From Herbiconiux solani NBRC 106740 (GTDB lineage Bacteria; Actinomycetota; Actinomycetes; Actinomycetales; Microbacteriaceae), in the NCBI RefSeq assembly GCF_001571005.1, contig NZ_BCST01000005.1, positions 310,001-374,000 of the forward strand: 64,000 nt of DNA. Reading direction: 5' to 3'. Made by a program: the position numbers and the translations under genes. Position 1 is the first letter of the stretch. Each line of letters opens with the position of its first letter. Positions 43,042-51,384 of this stretch are shown here, piece after piece. Under the pieces are notes generated by a model, which did no database searches, was not told the DNA's origin, and worked only from the letters and a program-made list of their open reading frames with translations.

Positions 43042-44241
43042 GTGACCCGACCCGCTGTGATCACCGAGCCTGCCGCCGCGCTCGACGCCCTCGCCGGGCT
43101 GGCCGACGACTTCGCCCGGGTGGCCGTCGCCCGCGACAAGGAGGGCACGGCGCCGTTCGCCGAGGTGGCCGCGCTGCGGGCCACCGGCATCCTGCCCGCC
43201 CTGGTCGACCGCGAGTTCGGCGGCGGCGGCCTCGACTGGCACACCGTGTTCGAGGGGCTGCGGCCCGTCATCCGTGCCGACGCGGGCCTCGGCCACGTCT
43301 TCGCGTACCACTTCGTCAACTCCTGGCGGCTGCAGCTGAACGAGTACCAGCCGCGGATCGACGACCTCCAGCGCGAGCTGGCGGCCCGGCACCTGTTCTG
43401 GGGCGGCGCGGGCAATCCGCGGGACGCGGGGCTCGAGCTCACCCCGGTCGCCGGCGGTGGGTTCACGGTCACCGGCCGCAAGTTCTTCGCCACCGGAGCC
43501 CAGGTGGCCGACCGGGTCACCGCGTCGGGAACCCGGGTCGACACGGGCGAGAAGCTGGCGATCGTGATCGACGCCACCGGGCCCGGGGTCGTGCACCACG
43601 ACGACTGGGAGAACATCGGGCAGCGGCTGTCGGCGTCGGGTTCGGTGTCGTTCCATGCCGCCGCGGTGCCCGAGGAGCACGTGCTGGGCTACGGCGAGCA
43701 GTCGGGGCCGAAGTACAAGCCGTACTCGTCGCTGTCGATCCTGCTGTTCCAGCTCGCGCTCGACCACCTGCACGTGGGGCTCGCCGAGGGAGCGCTCGAG
43801 GCCGCCTCGCAGTACGTCGTGAGCACGACCAAGCCGTGGTCGACCAGCGGGCTCGCGCGCGCGGTCGACGACCCGTACATCCGCGAACTGATCGGCGAGC
43901 TCACCGCGGCGACCCGGGCGGCGGATGCGCTGACCTGGCGCGCCACCGACGCGCTGGTCGCGGCCGCCGACAAGCGCTGGGCGCTGACGGATGCCGAGCG
44001 CGGCGAGGTCGCGGTCGAGATCGCCGCCGCGAAGGTCGTGAGCACCCGCACGGTGCTCGACGTCACCTCGCGGTTGTTCGAGCTGACCGGCGCCCGCGCC
44101 ACGGGCGAGGCCTACGGCTACGACCGGTTCTGGCGCAACGCCCGCACGATCACGCTGCACGATCCTGTGGCATACAAGGCGCAGGAGGTGGGCGACAACG
44201 CCCTCACCGGCGCGTACCCGGAGCCCTCGGGCTACAGCTGA
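43042..44241 (+). CDS. DszC/SfnB-like flavin-dependent acyl-CoA-dehydrogenase-fold oxidoreductase
   Basis: The 399-residue protein has the acyl-CoA dehydrogenase fold, with HFVNSWRLQLNE, FTVTGRKFFATGAQVADRVTA and DDWENIGQRLSASGSVSFHAAAVPEEHVL. The ending GARATGEAYGYDRFWRNARTITLHDPVAYK is typical of DszC/SfnB-type flavin monooxygenases that act on organosulfur compounds. This suggests a sulfur-scavenging role, in keeping with the methionine-salvage genes about 2 kb downstream, but that link is inference. GTG start at 43042 with GAGAGGAG upstream. Confidence 0.8.
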   Translation: MTRPAVITEPAAALDALAGLADDFARVAVARDKEGTAPFAEVAALRATGILPALVDREFGGGGLDWHTVFEGLRPVIRADAGLGHVFAYHFVNSWRLQLNEYQPRIDDLQRELAARHLFWGGAGNPRDAGLELTPVAGGGFTVTGRKFFATGAQVADRVTASGTRVDTGEKLAIVIDATGPGVVHHDDWENIGQRLSASGSVSFHAAAVPEEHVLGYGEQSGPKYKPYSSLSILLFQLALDHLHVGLAEGALEAASQYVVSTTKPWSTSGLARAVDDPYIRELIGELTAATRAADALTWRATDALVAAADKRWALTDAERGEVAVEIAAAKVVSTRTVLDVTSRLFELTGARATGEAYGYDRFWRNARTITLHDPVAYKAQEVGDNALTGAYPEPSGYS

Positions 44242-44359
44242 GCCGGGCCGGCCGAGCTGGCCGGGCTCGGCGGGCGTAGGCGCCACCGGAGCCCGCGGCG
44301 AGCGCGGCGTGACACGCCCACGAGGCGGGTCGCGCTCGGCGGGATGGGAGAATGGGGTC

Positions 44360-45490
44360 ATGGAACCCACTCGCAGCGAGCTGCGCCGCTGGCGGAAGTA
44401 TCTGGCCGACGAGCGGGCCGAGGCGAAGGTCTACCGCGAGCTGGCGGCCCGGCGTACCGGCTCCGAGCGCGAGATCCTCTCGGCCCTCGCCGACGCCGAA
44501 GGCCGCCACGAGACCCACTGGCTCGAGCTCCTCGGCGACGACGTCGGCAAGCCCCGTCGGGCCGACCTCCGCACCCGCATGCTCGGCGTGCTCGCCCGCC
44601 GCTTCGGCTCGGTGTTCGTGCTCGCCCTGATGCAGCGGGCCGAGGCGCGCTCGCCCTACGAGACCGATGTGGATGCGACGCCCGCGATGGCGGCCGACGA
44701 GCGCATCCACGGTGAGGTCGTGCGGGGCCTGGCGGCACGGGGCCGCAGTCGCCTCTCCGGCACCTTCCGCGCCGCGGTCTTCGGCGCCAACGACGGACTG
44801 GTCTCCAACCTCGCCCTGGTGCTCGGGATGAGCGCGACCGGCGTCTCTCACACGGTCGTGCTGGCCTCGGGCGTCGCCGGGCTGCTCGCCGGCGCGCTCT
44901 CGATGGGGGCGGGGGAATTCGTCTCGGTGCGGTCGCAGCGCGAGCTGCTCGCCGCATCCACCCCCGACCCGGACGCCCACACCGCCGTGCCGCTCCTCGA
45001 CGTCGACGCGAACGAGCTGGCACTGGTCTACCGGGCGCGCGGGATGACCGAGGAGCAGGCCGACGCCCGCGCCAAGGACGTGTTCGGCGGGGTGTCGACG
45101 ACCACCTCGGCGATCAGGATCGTGCGGGTCGGCGACGCCGGCGTGACCGCGCCGGAGATCGTCGGGGGCGGTGCGGGCGGGGACTCTCCGGACGGCGACG
45201 AGCACGAGGAGATCGGCACCGCCTGGCAGGCCGCGATCTCGTCGTTCTTCTTCTTCGCCTCGGGCGCGATCATCCCCGTGCTGCCCTACGCGTTCGGGCT
45301 CTCGGGCGGCGTCGCGATCGCGATCGCCGCGGGCCTGGTCGGGCTCGCGCTGCTCGGCACGGGTGCCGTCGTCGGGCTGCTCTCCGGCGGCCCGCCGCTC
45401 AGGCGTGCGCTGCGGCAGCTCGCGATCGGCTTCGGCGCGGCGGCCGTGACGTACGTGCTCGGGCTGCTCTTCGGCACGGCGATCGGCTAG
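44360..45490 (+). CDS. VIT1/CCC1-type transporter with ferritin-like N-terminal domain
   Basis: The 376-residue protein has an N-terminal rubrerythrin/ferritin-like helical domain (about 1-120: EAKVYRELAARRTGSEREILSALADAEGRHETHW with metal-binding Glu/His). A VIT1/CCC1 membrane domain follows, with FGANDGLVSNLALVLGMSA, SMGAGEFVSVRSQ and five helices. Related proteins such as MbfA export iron or manganese. The GAGAAT-ggggtc before the ATG at 44360 indicates a leaderless start. Confidence 0.9.
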   Translation: MEPTRSELRRWRKYLADERAEAKVYRELAARRTGSEREILSALADAEGRHETHWLELLGDDVGKPRRADLRTRMLGVLARRFGSVFVLALMQRAEARSPYETDVDATPAMAADERIHGEVVRGLAARGRSRLSGTFRAAVFGANDGLVSNLALVLGMSATGVSHTVVLASGVAGLLAGALSMGAGEFVSVRSQRELLAASTPDPDAHTAVPLLDVDANELALVYRARGMTEEQADARAKDVFGGVSTTTSAIRIVRVGDAGVTAPEIVGGGAGGDSPDGDEHEEIGTAWQAAISSFFFFASGAIIPVLPYAFGLSGGVAIAIAAGLVGLALLGTGAVVGLLSGGPPLRRALRQLAIGFGAAAVTYVLGLLFGTAIG

Positions 45491-45541
45491 CGAGCGCCCA
45501 GGCCCGGCCGGGCCAGGCCAGGCCCAGCCCAGCCCCGGCGG

Positions 45542-46117
45542 CTACGCCGAGACCGACGCCAGCTCGTCGTAGGTGGCGAACTTCGTCGCGACGTCGCTGC
45601 CGGTGAAGTTGCCCACCCAGCCGTCGTCGTCGTGGAAGAAGCGCACCGACACGTAGTCGGGGCGGGTGCCCATGTCGAACCAGTGCGTGGTGTCCTTCGG
45701 CACGGAGAGCAGGTCGCCGGCCTCGCAGAACACGGCGTGCACCTTGCCGTCGACGTGCAGGTAGAAGACGCCGGAGCCGCGGGCGAAGAAGCGGTCCTCG
45801 TCGTCGTCGTGCTGGTGCTCGCTGAGGAACTTCTGACGTGCGGTCGCCGAGGCCTCGCGGTACTCGTCGGTGTCCTCCGGCGTGATCGAGACCACGTCGA
45901 CCAGGGTGTAGCCGTGCTCGGCGTTCACCGCGTCGATCTCGGAGCGGTAGGCGGCGAGCACCTCGTCCTGGGTCGGGTTCTCGGAGAGCTCCTGGAGCTC
46001 CCAGCGGCTGAAGCGCGCACCGAGGCCCGCGAGCACCTCGCGGATCGTGTCGGCATCCCGCGTCTGCAGTTCGGGCGTCGAGGGGTCGTTGTCGTTCCAC
46101 ACGGTCAGGAGGGTCAT
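45542..46117 (-). CDS. mtnD: Acireductone dioxygenase
   Basis: The 191-residue cupin has the metal motif EHQHDDDEDRFFARGSGVFYLHV (HxH...E) and the late His in VPKDTTHWFDMG. It oxidises acireductone to formate and the 2-keto acid of methionine (Fe form) in the methionine salvage pathway. ATG at 46117 is 7 nt after TACCAT (minus strand), a leaderless start; ATGs at 46126 and 46147 are less likely. Divergent from the MTR importer genes. Confidence 0.93.
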   Translation of the reverse strand: MTLLTVWNDNDPSTPELQTRDADTIREVLAGLGARFSRWELQELSENPTQDEVLAAYRSEIDAVNAEHGYTLVDVVSITPEDTDEYREASATARQKFLSEHQHDDDEDRFFARGSGVFYLHVDGKVHAVFCEAGDLLSVPKDTTHWFDMGTRPDYVSVRFFHDDDGWVGNFTGSDVATKFATYDELASVSA

Positions 46118-46274
46118 GACCAACATGGTAGACCTCGACTCCTGCACAATCGGCGGCGGGCTCCGAACGAGTAACAGAGCGACACATGATTCGGCCGCCC
46201 GCCCGCGCGCGGGGTTGAATCAGAACGCGATCACACGCATCCGCACGTCTTCTCCTCATCCCGAAGGATCCCTC

Positions 46275-47372
46275 ATGGCCCTCATCCGCAGAGCCGCGGT
46301 CGTCACCGCTCTCGCCGCCGCCTCCGTGCTCGCGCTCAGCGCCTGCGCCCAGTCCGACGGCGGTTCCTCGTCGGCCGGCTCGTCCGCGGCCGCACCCACC
46401 GCATCCGCCGCCCTGCCCGCCCCCTTCGACGGCGAACCCGTCAAGGTCGCGCTGGTGCGCCAGAGCGGCGCGGGCGACTACTTCGAGGCCTGGGGCGCCG
46501 GCGCCCAGGCGCAGGCGAAGTTCGCGAACATCGACCTGCAGGTGACGGATGCGCGCAACGACAACGCCAAGCAGGCCAGCGACCTCGAGCAGGCCATCGC
46601 GTCCAAGCCCGCGGCGATCATCGTCGACCACGGCCAGACCGACACCCTGCAGCCGCTGATCACCGAGGCGGTCGGAGCCGGCATCTCCGTCGTCGTCTAC
46701 GACCTCGCGCTCACCGACCCCACCGGGGTGATCACCACGAGCCAGTCCGACGAGTCGATGGCCAGCGGCGTGCTCGACCAGCTGATCGACGACGTGGGCG
46801 ACGGCGCGAAGGTCGGCTACGTCTCGGCCGAGGGCTTCGCCGCCCTCGATCGCCGCGCAGTGGTCTGGAACCAGTACGTCACCGACCACAAGCTCGACGT
46901 GCTGTTCTCGACCGGCAAGGTCAGCGAGTCCACCGCGACCGACAACATCCCGCTGGTGGATGCGGCGGTGAAGCAGAACCCCGATGTGCAGGCGATCTTC
47001 GCCCCGTACGACGAGATCACCAAGGGTACTGTTCAGGCTGTGATCAACAACAACCTGCAGAGCAAGGTCAAGGTCTACGGCATCGACATCTCGAACGCCG
47101 ACCTCGAGGTCATCACGGCCGACGGCAGCCCCTGGGTCGCCACCTCGGCGACCGACCCGGCCGCCGTGGGCGCGGGCGTCGTACGATCCCTGGCCCTCAG
47201 CCTCGCCGGTCAGCTCGACGAGACCGACGTGCAGTTCCCGGCGATCACGATCACGCAGGACTTCCTGGCCGAGAACTCGGTCACCAACGTCTCCGAACTG
47301 CGCACCGCCCAGCCGAGCCTGAAGCTCGACGACGTCGTGGTCGCGGATTGGCTGCCCGCGGTCTCCGAATGA
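46275..47372 (+). CDS. Periplasmic-binding lipoprotein of sugar-type ABC importer (probable methylthioribose)
   Basis: The 365-residue protein has a lipobox (VLALSAC), a Ser/Ala linker and a Peripla_BP_4 fold with KVALVRQSGAGDYFEAWGAGAQAQAKFANIDLQV, QAIASKPAAIIVDHG and VYGIDISNADLEV. It is the first gene of an operon with ATPase, permease and an MTR kinase, so its ligand is predicted to be methylthioribose or a related pentose. ATG at 46275. Confidence 0.88.
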   Translation: MALIRRAAVVTALAAASVLALSACAQSDGGSSSAGSSAAAPTASAALPAPFDGEPVKVALVRQSGAGDYFEAWGAGAQAQAKFANIDLQVTDARNDNAKQASDLEQAIASKPAAIIVDHGQTDTLQPLITEAVGAGISVVVYDLALTDPTGVITTSQSDESMASGVLDQLIDDVGDGAKVGYVSAEGFAALDRRAVVWNQYVTDHKLDVLFSTGKVSESTATDNIPLVDAAVKQNPDVQAIFAPYDEITKGTVQAVINNNLQSKVKVYGIDISNADLEVITADGSPWVATSATDPAAVGAGVVRSLALSLAGQLDETDVQFPAITITQDFLAENSVTNVSELRTAQPSLKLDDVVVADWLPAVSE

Positions 47373-48991
47373 CCTCTGTTCCCGCTCGTCCGGTCGAGGG
47401 GCGCGACGCCAGCGTCGTGTCCCTCGTCGGCGTCTCCGTGGCCTACGGGTCGAACGTGGTGCTGACCGATGTCGACCTCGAGTTCCGGGCCGGCGAGATC
47501 CTCGCGCTGCTCGGCGCCAACGGGGCCGGCAAGTCCACGCTGATCAAGGCGCTGTCGGGCGCGAACTCCCGCTATACGGGCGAGATCCGGATCGGCGGGG
47601 CGCCTGTGCACCTCGGTTCCCCGGTCGCAGCCCGGCAGCAGGGCATCTCCGCGGTGCACCAGAAGGTCGCCGACGGCATCGTGCCCGGCCTCACGGTGGC
47701 CGAGAACCTCACGCTCGACGACCTCGCTCAGGCCTCGCGGCATCCGCTCCGCAATCGCCGGCAGGCGACCGTCGACGCGCGGTCGGCGCTCGCGACCCTG
47801 GGTCTCGACTGGCCCGACTCGGTGCTGGGGCAGGATGCGGCCGACCTCGCGATCTCCGACGCCCAGCTGCTCGTGCTGGCCCGGGCGCTCCGCAGCACGC
47901 CGCAGCTCCTGATCCTCGACGAGCCCACCTCGGCCCTCACCGCGGCCGAGGCCGAGCGGCTGTTCGAGGTGCTCCGCGGGCTCCGGGCCCGGGGGCTCTC
48001 GATCGTCTACGTCTCGCACCGGTTCGGTGAGATCGAGGCGCTGGCCGACCGGGTCGTGGTGCTGCGCGACGGGATCGTGCAGAGCGAGTCGGTGCGTCCG
48101 TTCGAATGGCACGGCATCCTGCACGACATGCTCGGCCGCGCGACCGACGTCGAGCACGACCGGGGCGGCACCCAGCGCGGCACCGAGGTCGTCGCCGAGC
48201 TGCGCGGGGTGCGGCTGTTCCCCGAGGCGGCTCCGGTCGACCTCGAGGTGCGGCGCGGTGAGGTGCTCGGGGTGCTCGGACTGATCGGGGCCGGCAAGAC
48301 CGAGATCGCCGAGCTGCTCGGCGGGCTCGCGAAGCCGCTCGCCGGGTCGCTCCGCCTTCGGGGCGAGGACTACGCGCCGCGCCGGCCGGGCGATGCGATC
48401 GCCGCCGGGGTCGTGCTGGTGCCGGAGGACCGGCAGCGCCAGGGGATCCTGCCCGGGTGGTCGGTGCTCCGCAACATCACGCTCCCCTTCCTCCGCGAGT
48501 CGAGCGTCGCGGGGCTCGTCCGCCGCCGCTTCGAGCGCTCGCGCGCCGACACCGTGATCGACACGCTGCAGGTCGTGGCCCGGGGCCCCGAGGCCTCGAT
48601 CGACGACCTCTCCGGCGGTAACCAGCAGAAGGTGGTGGTCGGCCGCTGGCTCTCCGCCGGGCCGACGCTGGCCATCCTCGACGAGCCGTTCCGCGGGGTC
48701 GACATCGCCGCCCGGCGCGAGATCGGCGCCCGGCTGGCGGGGCTCGCGGCCGACGGCGCCGCCGCGGTCGTGCTCTCCAGCGACGTCGACGAGATCCTCG
48801 AGGTCGCCGATCGCATCGTCGTGCTCGTCGGGGGTGCGGTCGAGCTCGACCGGTACGCCGACGAGGTCGACCGGGCAGCGGTGATCGGGGCGTTCCTCGG
48901 GCAGACGGTCTCGTCGTCGCCCTCCCCTTCTTCTTCCCTTTCCCCTGCACCCGAGCCCTCTCCCGAAAGGCCCTCGAATGTCCAGCCCTAG
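47369..48991 (+). CDS. Sugar-type ABC transporter ATP-binding protein (double ATPase)
   Basis: The 540-residue protein contains two ABC domains. The first has GANGAGKST and LILDEPTSALT with VYVSHRFGEIE. The second has [23 protein letters not shown] and ILDEPFRGVDIAAR. Both domains keep the key residues, unlike the paralogue at 60391-62121. It starts at an ATGA overlap with the binding-protein gene and ends 14 bp inside the permease gene. The C-terminal tail is Ser/Pro-rich. Confidence 0.93.
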   Translation: MTSVPARPVEGRDASVVSLVGVSVAYGSNVVLTDVDLEFRAGEILALLGANGAGKSTLIKALSGANSRYTGEIRIGGAPVHLGSPVAARQQGISAVHQKVADGIVPGLTVAENLTLDDLAQASRHPLRNRRQATVDARSALATLGLDWPDSVLGQDAADLAISDAQLLVLARALRSTPQLLILDEPTSALTAAEAERLFEVLRGLRARGLSIVYVSHRFGEIEALADRVVVLRDGIVQSESVRPFEWHGILHDMLGRATDVEHDRGGTQRGTEVVAELRGVRLFPEAAPVDLEVRRGEVLGVLGLIGAGKTEIAELLGGLAKPLAGSLRLRGEDYAPRRPGDAIAAGVVLVPEDRQRQGILPGWSVLRNITLPFLRESSVAGLVRRRFERSRADTVIDTLQVVARGPEASIDDLSGGNQQKVVVGRWLSAGPTLAILDEPFRGVDIAARREIGARLAGLAADGAAAVVLSSDVDEILEVADRIVVLVGGAVELDRYADEVDRAAVIGAFLGQTVSSSPSPSSSLSPAPEPSPERPSNVQP

Positions 48992-50030
48992 TGTGGTCGC
49001 GGTCAGATCGACTCCCGGCGAGCGCATCTCCGCCTTCGTGGTCAAGTGGGGCTTCGTCGGCGTGACGGTGGCCCTCATCCTCTTCTTCGTCATCACCGAA
49101 CCCAACTTCCGCACCGTCGACAACATCTTCGGCATGCTCAAGTTCATCGCGCCGACGGCGATCGCCGGGCTCGGCGTGATGCTCGCGATGACGGTCGGCG
49201 GCATCGACCTCTCGGTCGGCGCCTCGGCGGGCTTCGCGGTCTCGATCGCGGCCTGGACGATGGTGATCGGCAACCAGGTCGGCGGTGTCGCGGTGTCGGT
49301 GGTGCTGGTCTGCGGGCTGCTGATCGGGGCGCTGAACGCGTTCTTGATCGTGATCGCGCGCATCCCGGATCTGCTGGCGACGCTGACCACGATGTTCGTG
49401 ATCGTCGGGCTCAAGCTGATCATCGTCGACGGCAAGTCGATCTCGTCGCAGATGACGCTGTCGAACGGCACGACCGCGCCAGGCAAGTTCACGGCCGACT
49501 TCCTCTGGCTCGACCGCGGGAGCATCGGGCCGGTGCCGGTGCCGGTCATCATCTTCCTGGTGATCACGGTGCTGCTGTGGTTCCTGCTCGAGCGCACGCG
49601 CTGGGGCCGGGCGCTGTTCGCGGTCGGCACGAACTCCGAGGCCGCGCGGCTGTCGGGCATCCGGGTGCAGTGGTACCGCACCGCCGCCTACATGGGCTGC
49701 GGGCTCCTCGCCTCGGTGGCCGGGCTGCTGCTCGCGGCCCGGATCGGGCAGGGCGACGTGAGCGCGGGCAACTCGCTGCTGCTGGATGCGGTGGCGGTCG
49801 CGCTCGTCGGTGTCTCGGTGCTCGGAATCGGCCGGCCGAACGCGTGGGGCACGGCGCTCGGCGCGGTGCTGATCGCGGTGATGGTGACGGGCTTCACGAT
49901 GCTCGGGCTGCCGTACTACGCGCAGGACTTCGGCAAGGGCATCGTGCTTTTGATCGCCCTGCTGTTCAGCTTCACGTTCTCGCGGCGGCGCACGGTCGTG
50001 ACCGCGGGATCGACCACCTCGAGCTCGTAG
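48978..50030 (+). CDS. Sugar-type ABC transporter permease
   Basis: The 350-residue protein of the RbsC/AraH permease family has about nine or ten helices and the family motifs GGIDLSVGASAGF and GTNSEAARLSGI. A single permease with a double ATPase is the normal make-up for this class. It overlaps the ATPase gene and precedes the MTR kinase by 9 bp. ATG at 48978 with GAAAGG. Confidence 0.92.
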   Translation: MSSPSVVAVRSTPGERISAFVVKWGFVGVTVALILFFVITEPNFRTVDNIFGMLKFIAPTAIAGLGVMLAMTVGGIDLSVGASAGFAVSIAAWTMVIGNQVGGVAVSVVLVCGLLIGALNAFLIVIARIPDLLATLTTMFVIVGLKLIIVDGKSISSQMTLSNGTTAPGKFTADFLWLDRGSIGPVPVPVIIFLVITVLLWFLLERTRWGRALFAVGTNSEAARLSGIRVQWYRTAAYMGCGLLASVAGLLLAARIGQGDVSAGNSLLLDAVAVALVGVSVLGIGRPNAWGTALGAVLIAVMVTGFTMLGLPYYAQDFGKGIVLLIALLFSFTFSRRRTVVTAGSTTSSS

Positions 50031-50039
50031 GGGGCTGCG

Positions 50040-51338
50040 ATGACCGAATCCCGTTCGTCGAGACTTGGGGGGCCTGACTTCACCCAGCTCCGGGCAGACA
50101 CCGTCGCCGCCTATCTGGCCAGCCGGCCGGCGCTCGCGACCCGCATCGACGCGGCCCGCATCGCCTCGGTGCGCGAGGTCGGCGACGGCAACCTCAATCT
50201 GGTGTTCATCATCCACGACGCGGTGCGCGCATCCGTCGTTCTCAAGCAGTCGCTGCCACACGTGCGCACCGACCCCTCGTGGCCGATGACCCGCGAGCGC
50301 TCGGCCCGCGAGGCGACGGTACTCGGGCAGCACGTGCTCGCCGACCCCGGTCATGTGCCCGCCTTCTACGACTACGACCCCGTGCACTACGTGCTGGCGA
50401 TCGAGAACCTGTCGGATCACCGGGTCTGGCGCAACGAGCTCAACGAGGGGCGCGCGCACGACTACGCCGCCGACGAGCTCGGCGTCTACGTGGCGCGCAC
50501 GGCCTTCGCGACCTCGCCGCTCGGCATGGATCCGCTCGAGCACAAGCGGCTGATCGCCCGCGCGGTGAACCCCGAGCTCGCCCAGATCACCGAGGACCTC
50601 GTGTTCACCGAGCCGTACATCGCGCACGAGCACAACGCCGTGCTGCCCGCGAACGAGGTGGATGTCGCCGAGCTGCAGGCCGACACGGCCCTCGTGCGCG
50701 AGATGGGGCTGGCGAAGTGGCGGTTCATGACCACGGCGCAGTCGCTCATCCACGGCGACCTGCACACCGGGTCGGTCTTCGTGCGGGCGGCCGTTCCGGC
50801 GTCCGGGTCCGCGTCTGCGTCTGCGTCTGCGTCTGCTCAGGATGCGCGGGGCGGCACCCCCGCGTCGGTGCGGGCCTTCGACAGCGAGTTCGGCTTCGTC
50901 GGGCCGACCGGCTTCGACCTCGGCGCCCTCTGGGCCAACTTCATCATCGCGGCCGCGCGGGCCGAGGCGCTGGGCGAGCCCGACCGGGCCGAGCTCATCC
51001 TCACCCTCCCGGGCCGGCTCTGGGCCGCGTTCGAGCGGGAGTACCGCGCGCTCTGGCCGACGCGGATCGACCCGCGCGTCTGGGGCGACGAGGTGCTCGA
51101 GGGGCTGCTCGCCGGCATCCGCGACGACGCGGCGATCTTCGCGGCGGCCAAGGCCATCCGTCGCATCGTGGGCTTCGCGAAGGCGAGCGACATCGAGACG
51201 CTCGACCCGGTGCTCCGCGAGCGTGCGGCCCGGAGCGTCCTCCGCGCCGGGCGCTCCCTGGCGCTCACCCGGCACGGCATCGGCGACGTCGAGGCCCTCG
51301 CCGCCGAATCCCTCGCCATCCTCCGCACCACGCGCTGA
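50040..51338 (+). CDS. mtnK: S-methyl-5-thioribose kinase (first copy, with importer)
   Basis: The 432-residue protein of the APH/choline-kinase fold shows MtnK motifs: VGDGNLNLVFIIHD, SLPHVR, LIHGDLHTGSVFV (catalytic Asp) and AFDSEFGFVGPTGFDLGALWANFI. It phosphorylates MTR at O1 after import. A low-complexity ASGSASASASASAQ loop (four GCGTCT units at 50811-50834) interrupts the region after the catalytic loop. It is in one operon with an ABC importer. A second mtnK lies at 56990-58270. Confidence 0.92.
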   Translation: MTESRSSRLGGPDFTQLRADTVAAYLASRPALATRIDAARIASVREVGDGNLNLVFIIHDAVRASVVLKQSLPHVRTDPSWPMTRERSAREATVLGQHVLADPGHVPAFYDYDPVHYVLAIENLSDHRVWRNELNEGRAHDYAADELGVYVARTAFATSPLGMDPLEHKRLIARAVNPELAQITEDLVFTEPYIAHEHNAVLPANEVDVAELQADTALVREMGLAKWRFMTTAQSLIHGDLHTGSVFVRAAVPASGSASASASASAQDARGGTPASVRAFDSEFGFVGPTGFDLGALWANFIIAAARAEALGEPDRAELILTLPGRLWAAFEREYRALWPTRIDPRVWGDEVLEGLLAGIRDDAAIFAAAKAIRRIVGFAKASDIETLDPVLRERAARSVLRAGRSLALTRHGIGDVEALAAESLAILRTTR

Positions 51339-51384
51339 CCCGCTTCCCGCTTCCCCGGTCAGCGCCGGACTCTGGCCACCCGCC

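Noticed and set aside
46118-46274. SAM or S-box-type riboswitch before methionine-salvage genes
   Set aside because: I looked in this region and before mtnA (59386-59461) and found no conserved riboswitch core; mtnD seems leaderless.
47210-51275. Long minus-strand frames opposite the MTR importer and kinase
   Set aside because: Low-complexity Arg/Asp/His-rich translation; the plus-strand genes have all expected motifs.
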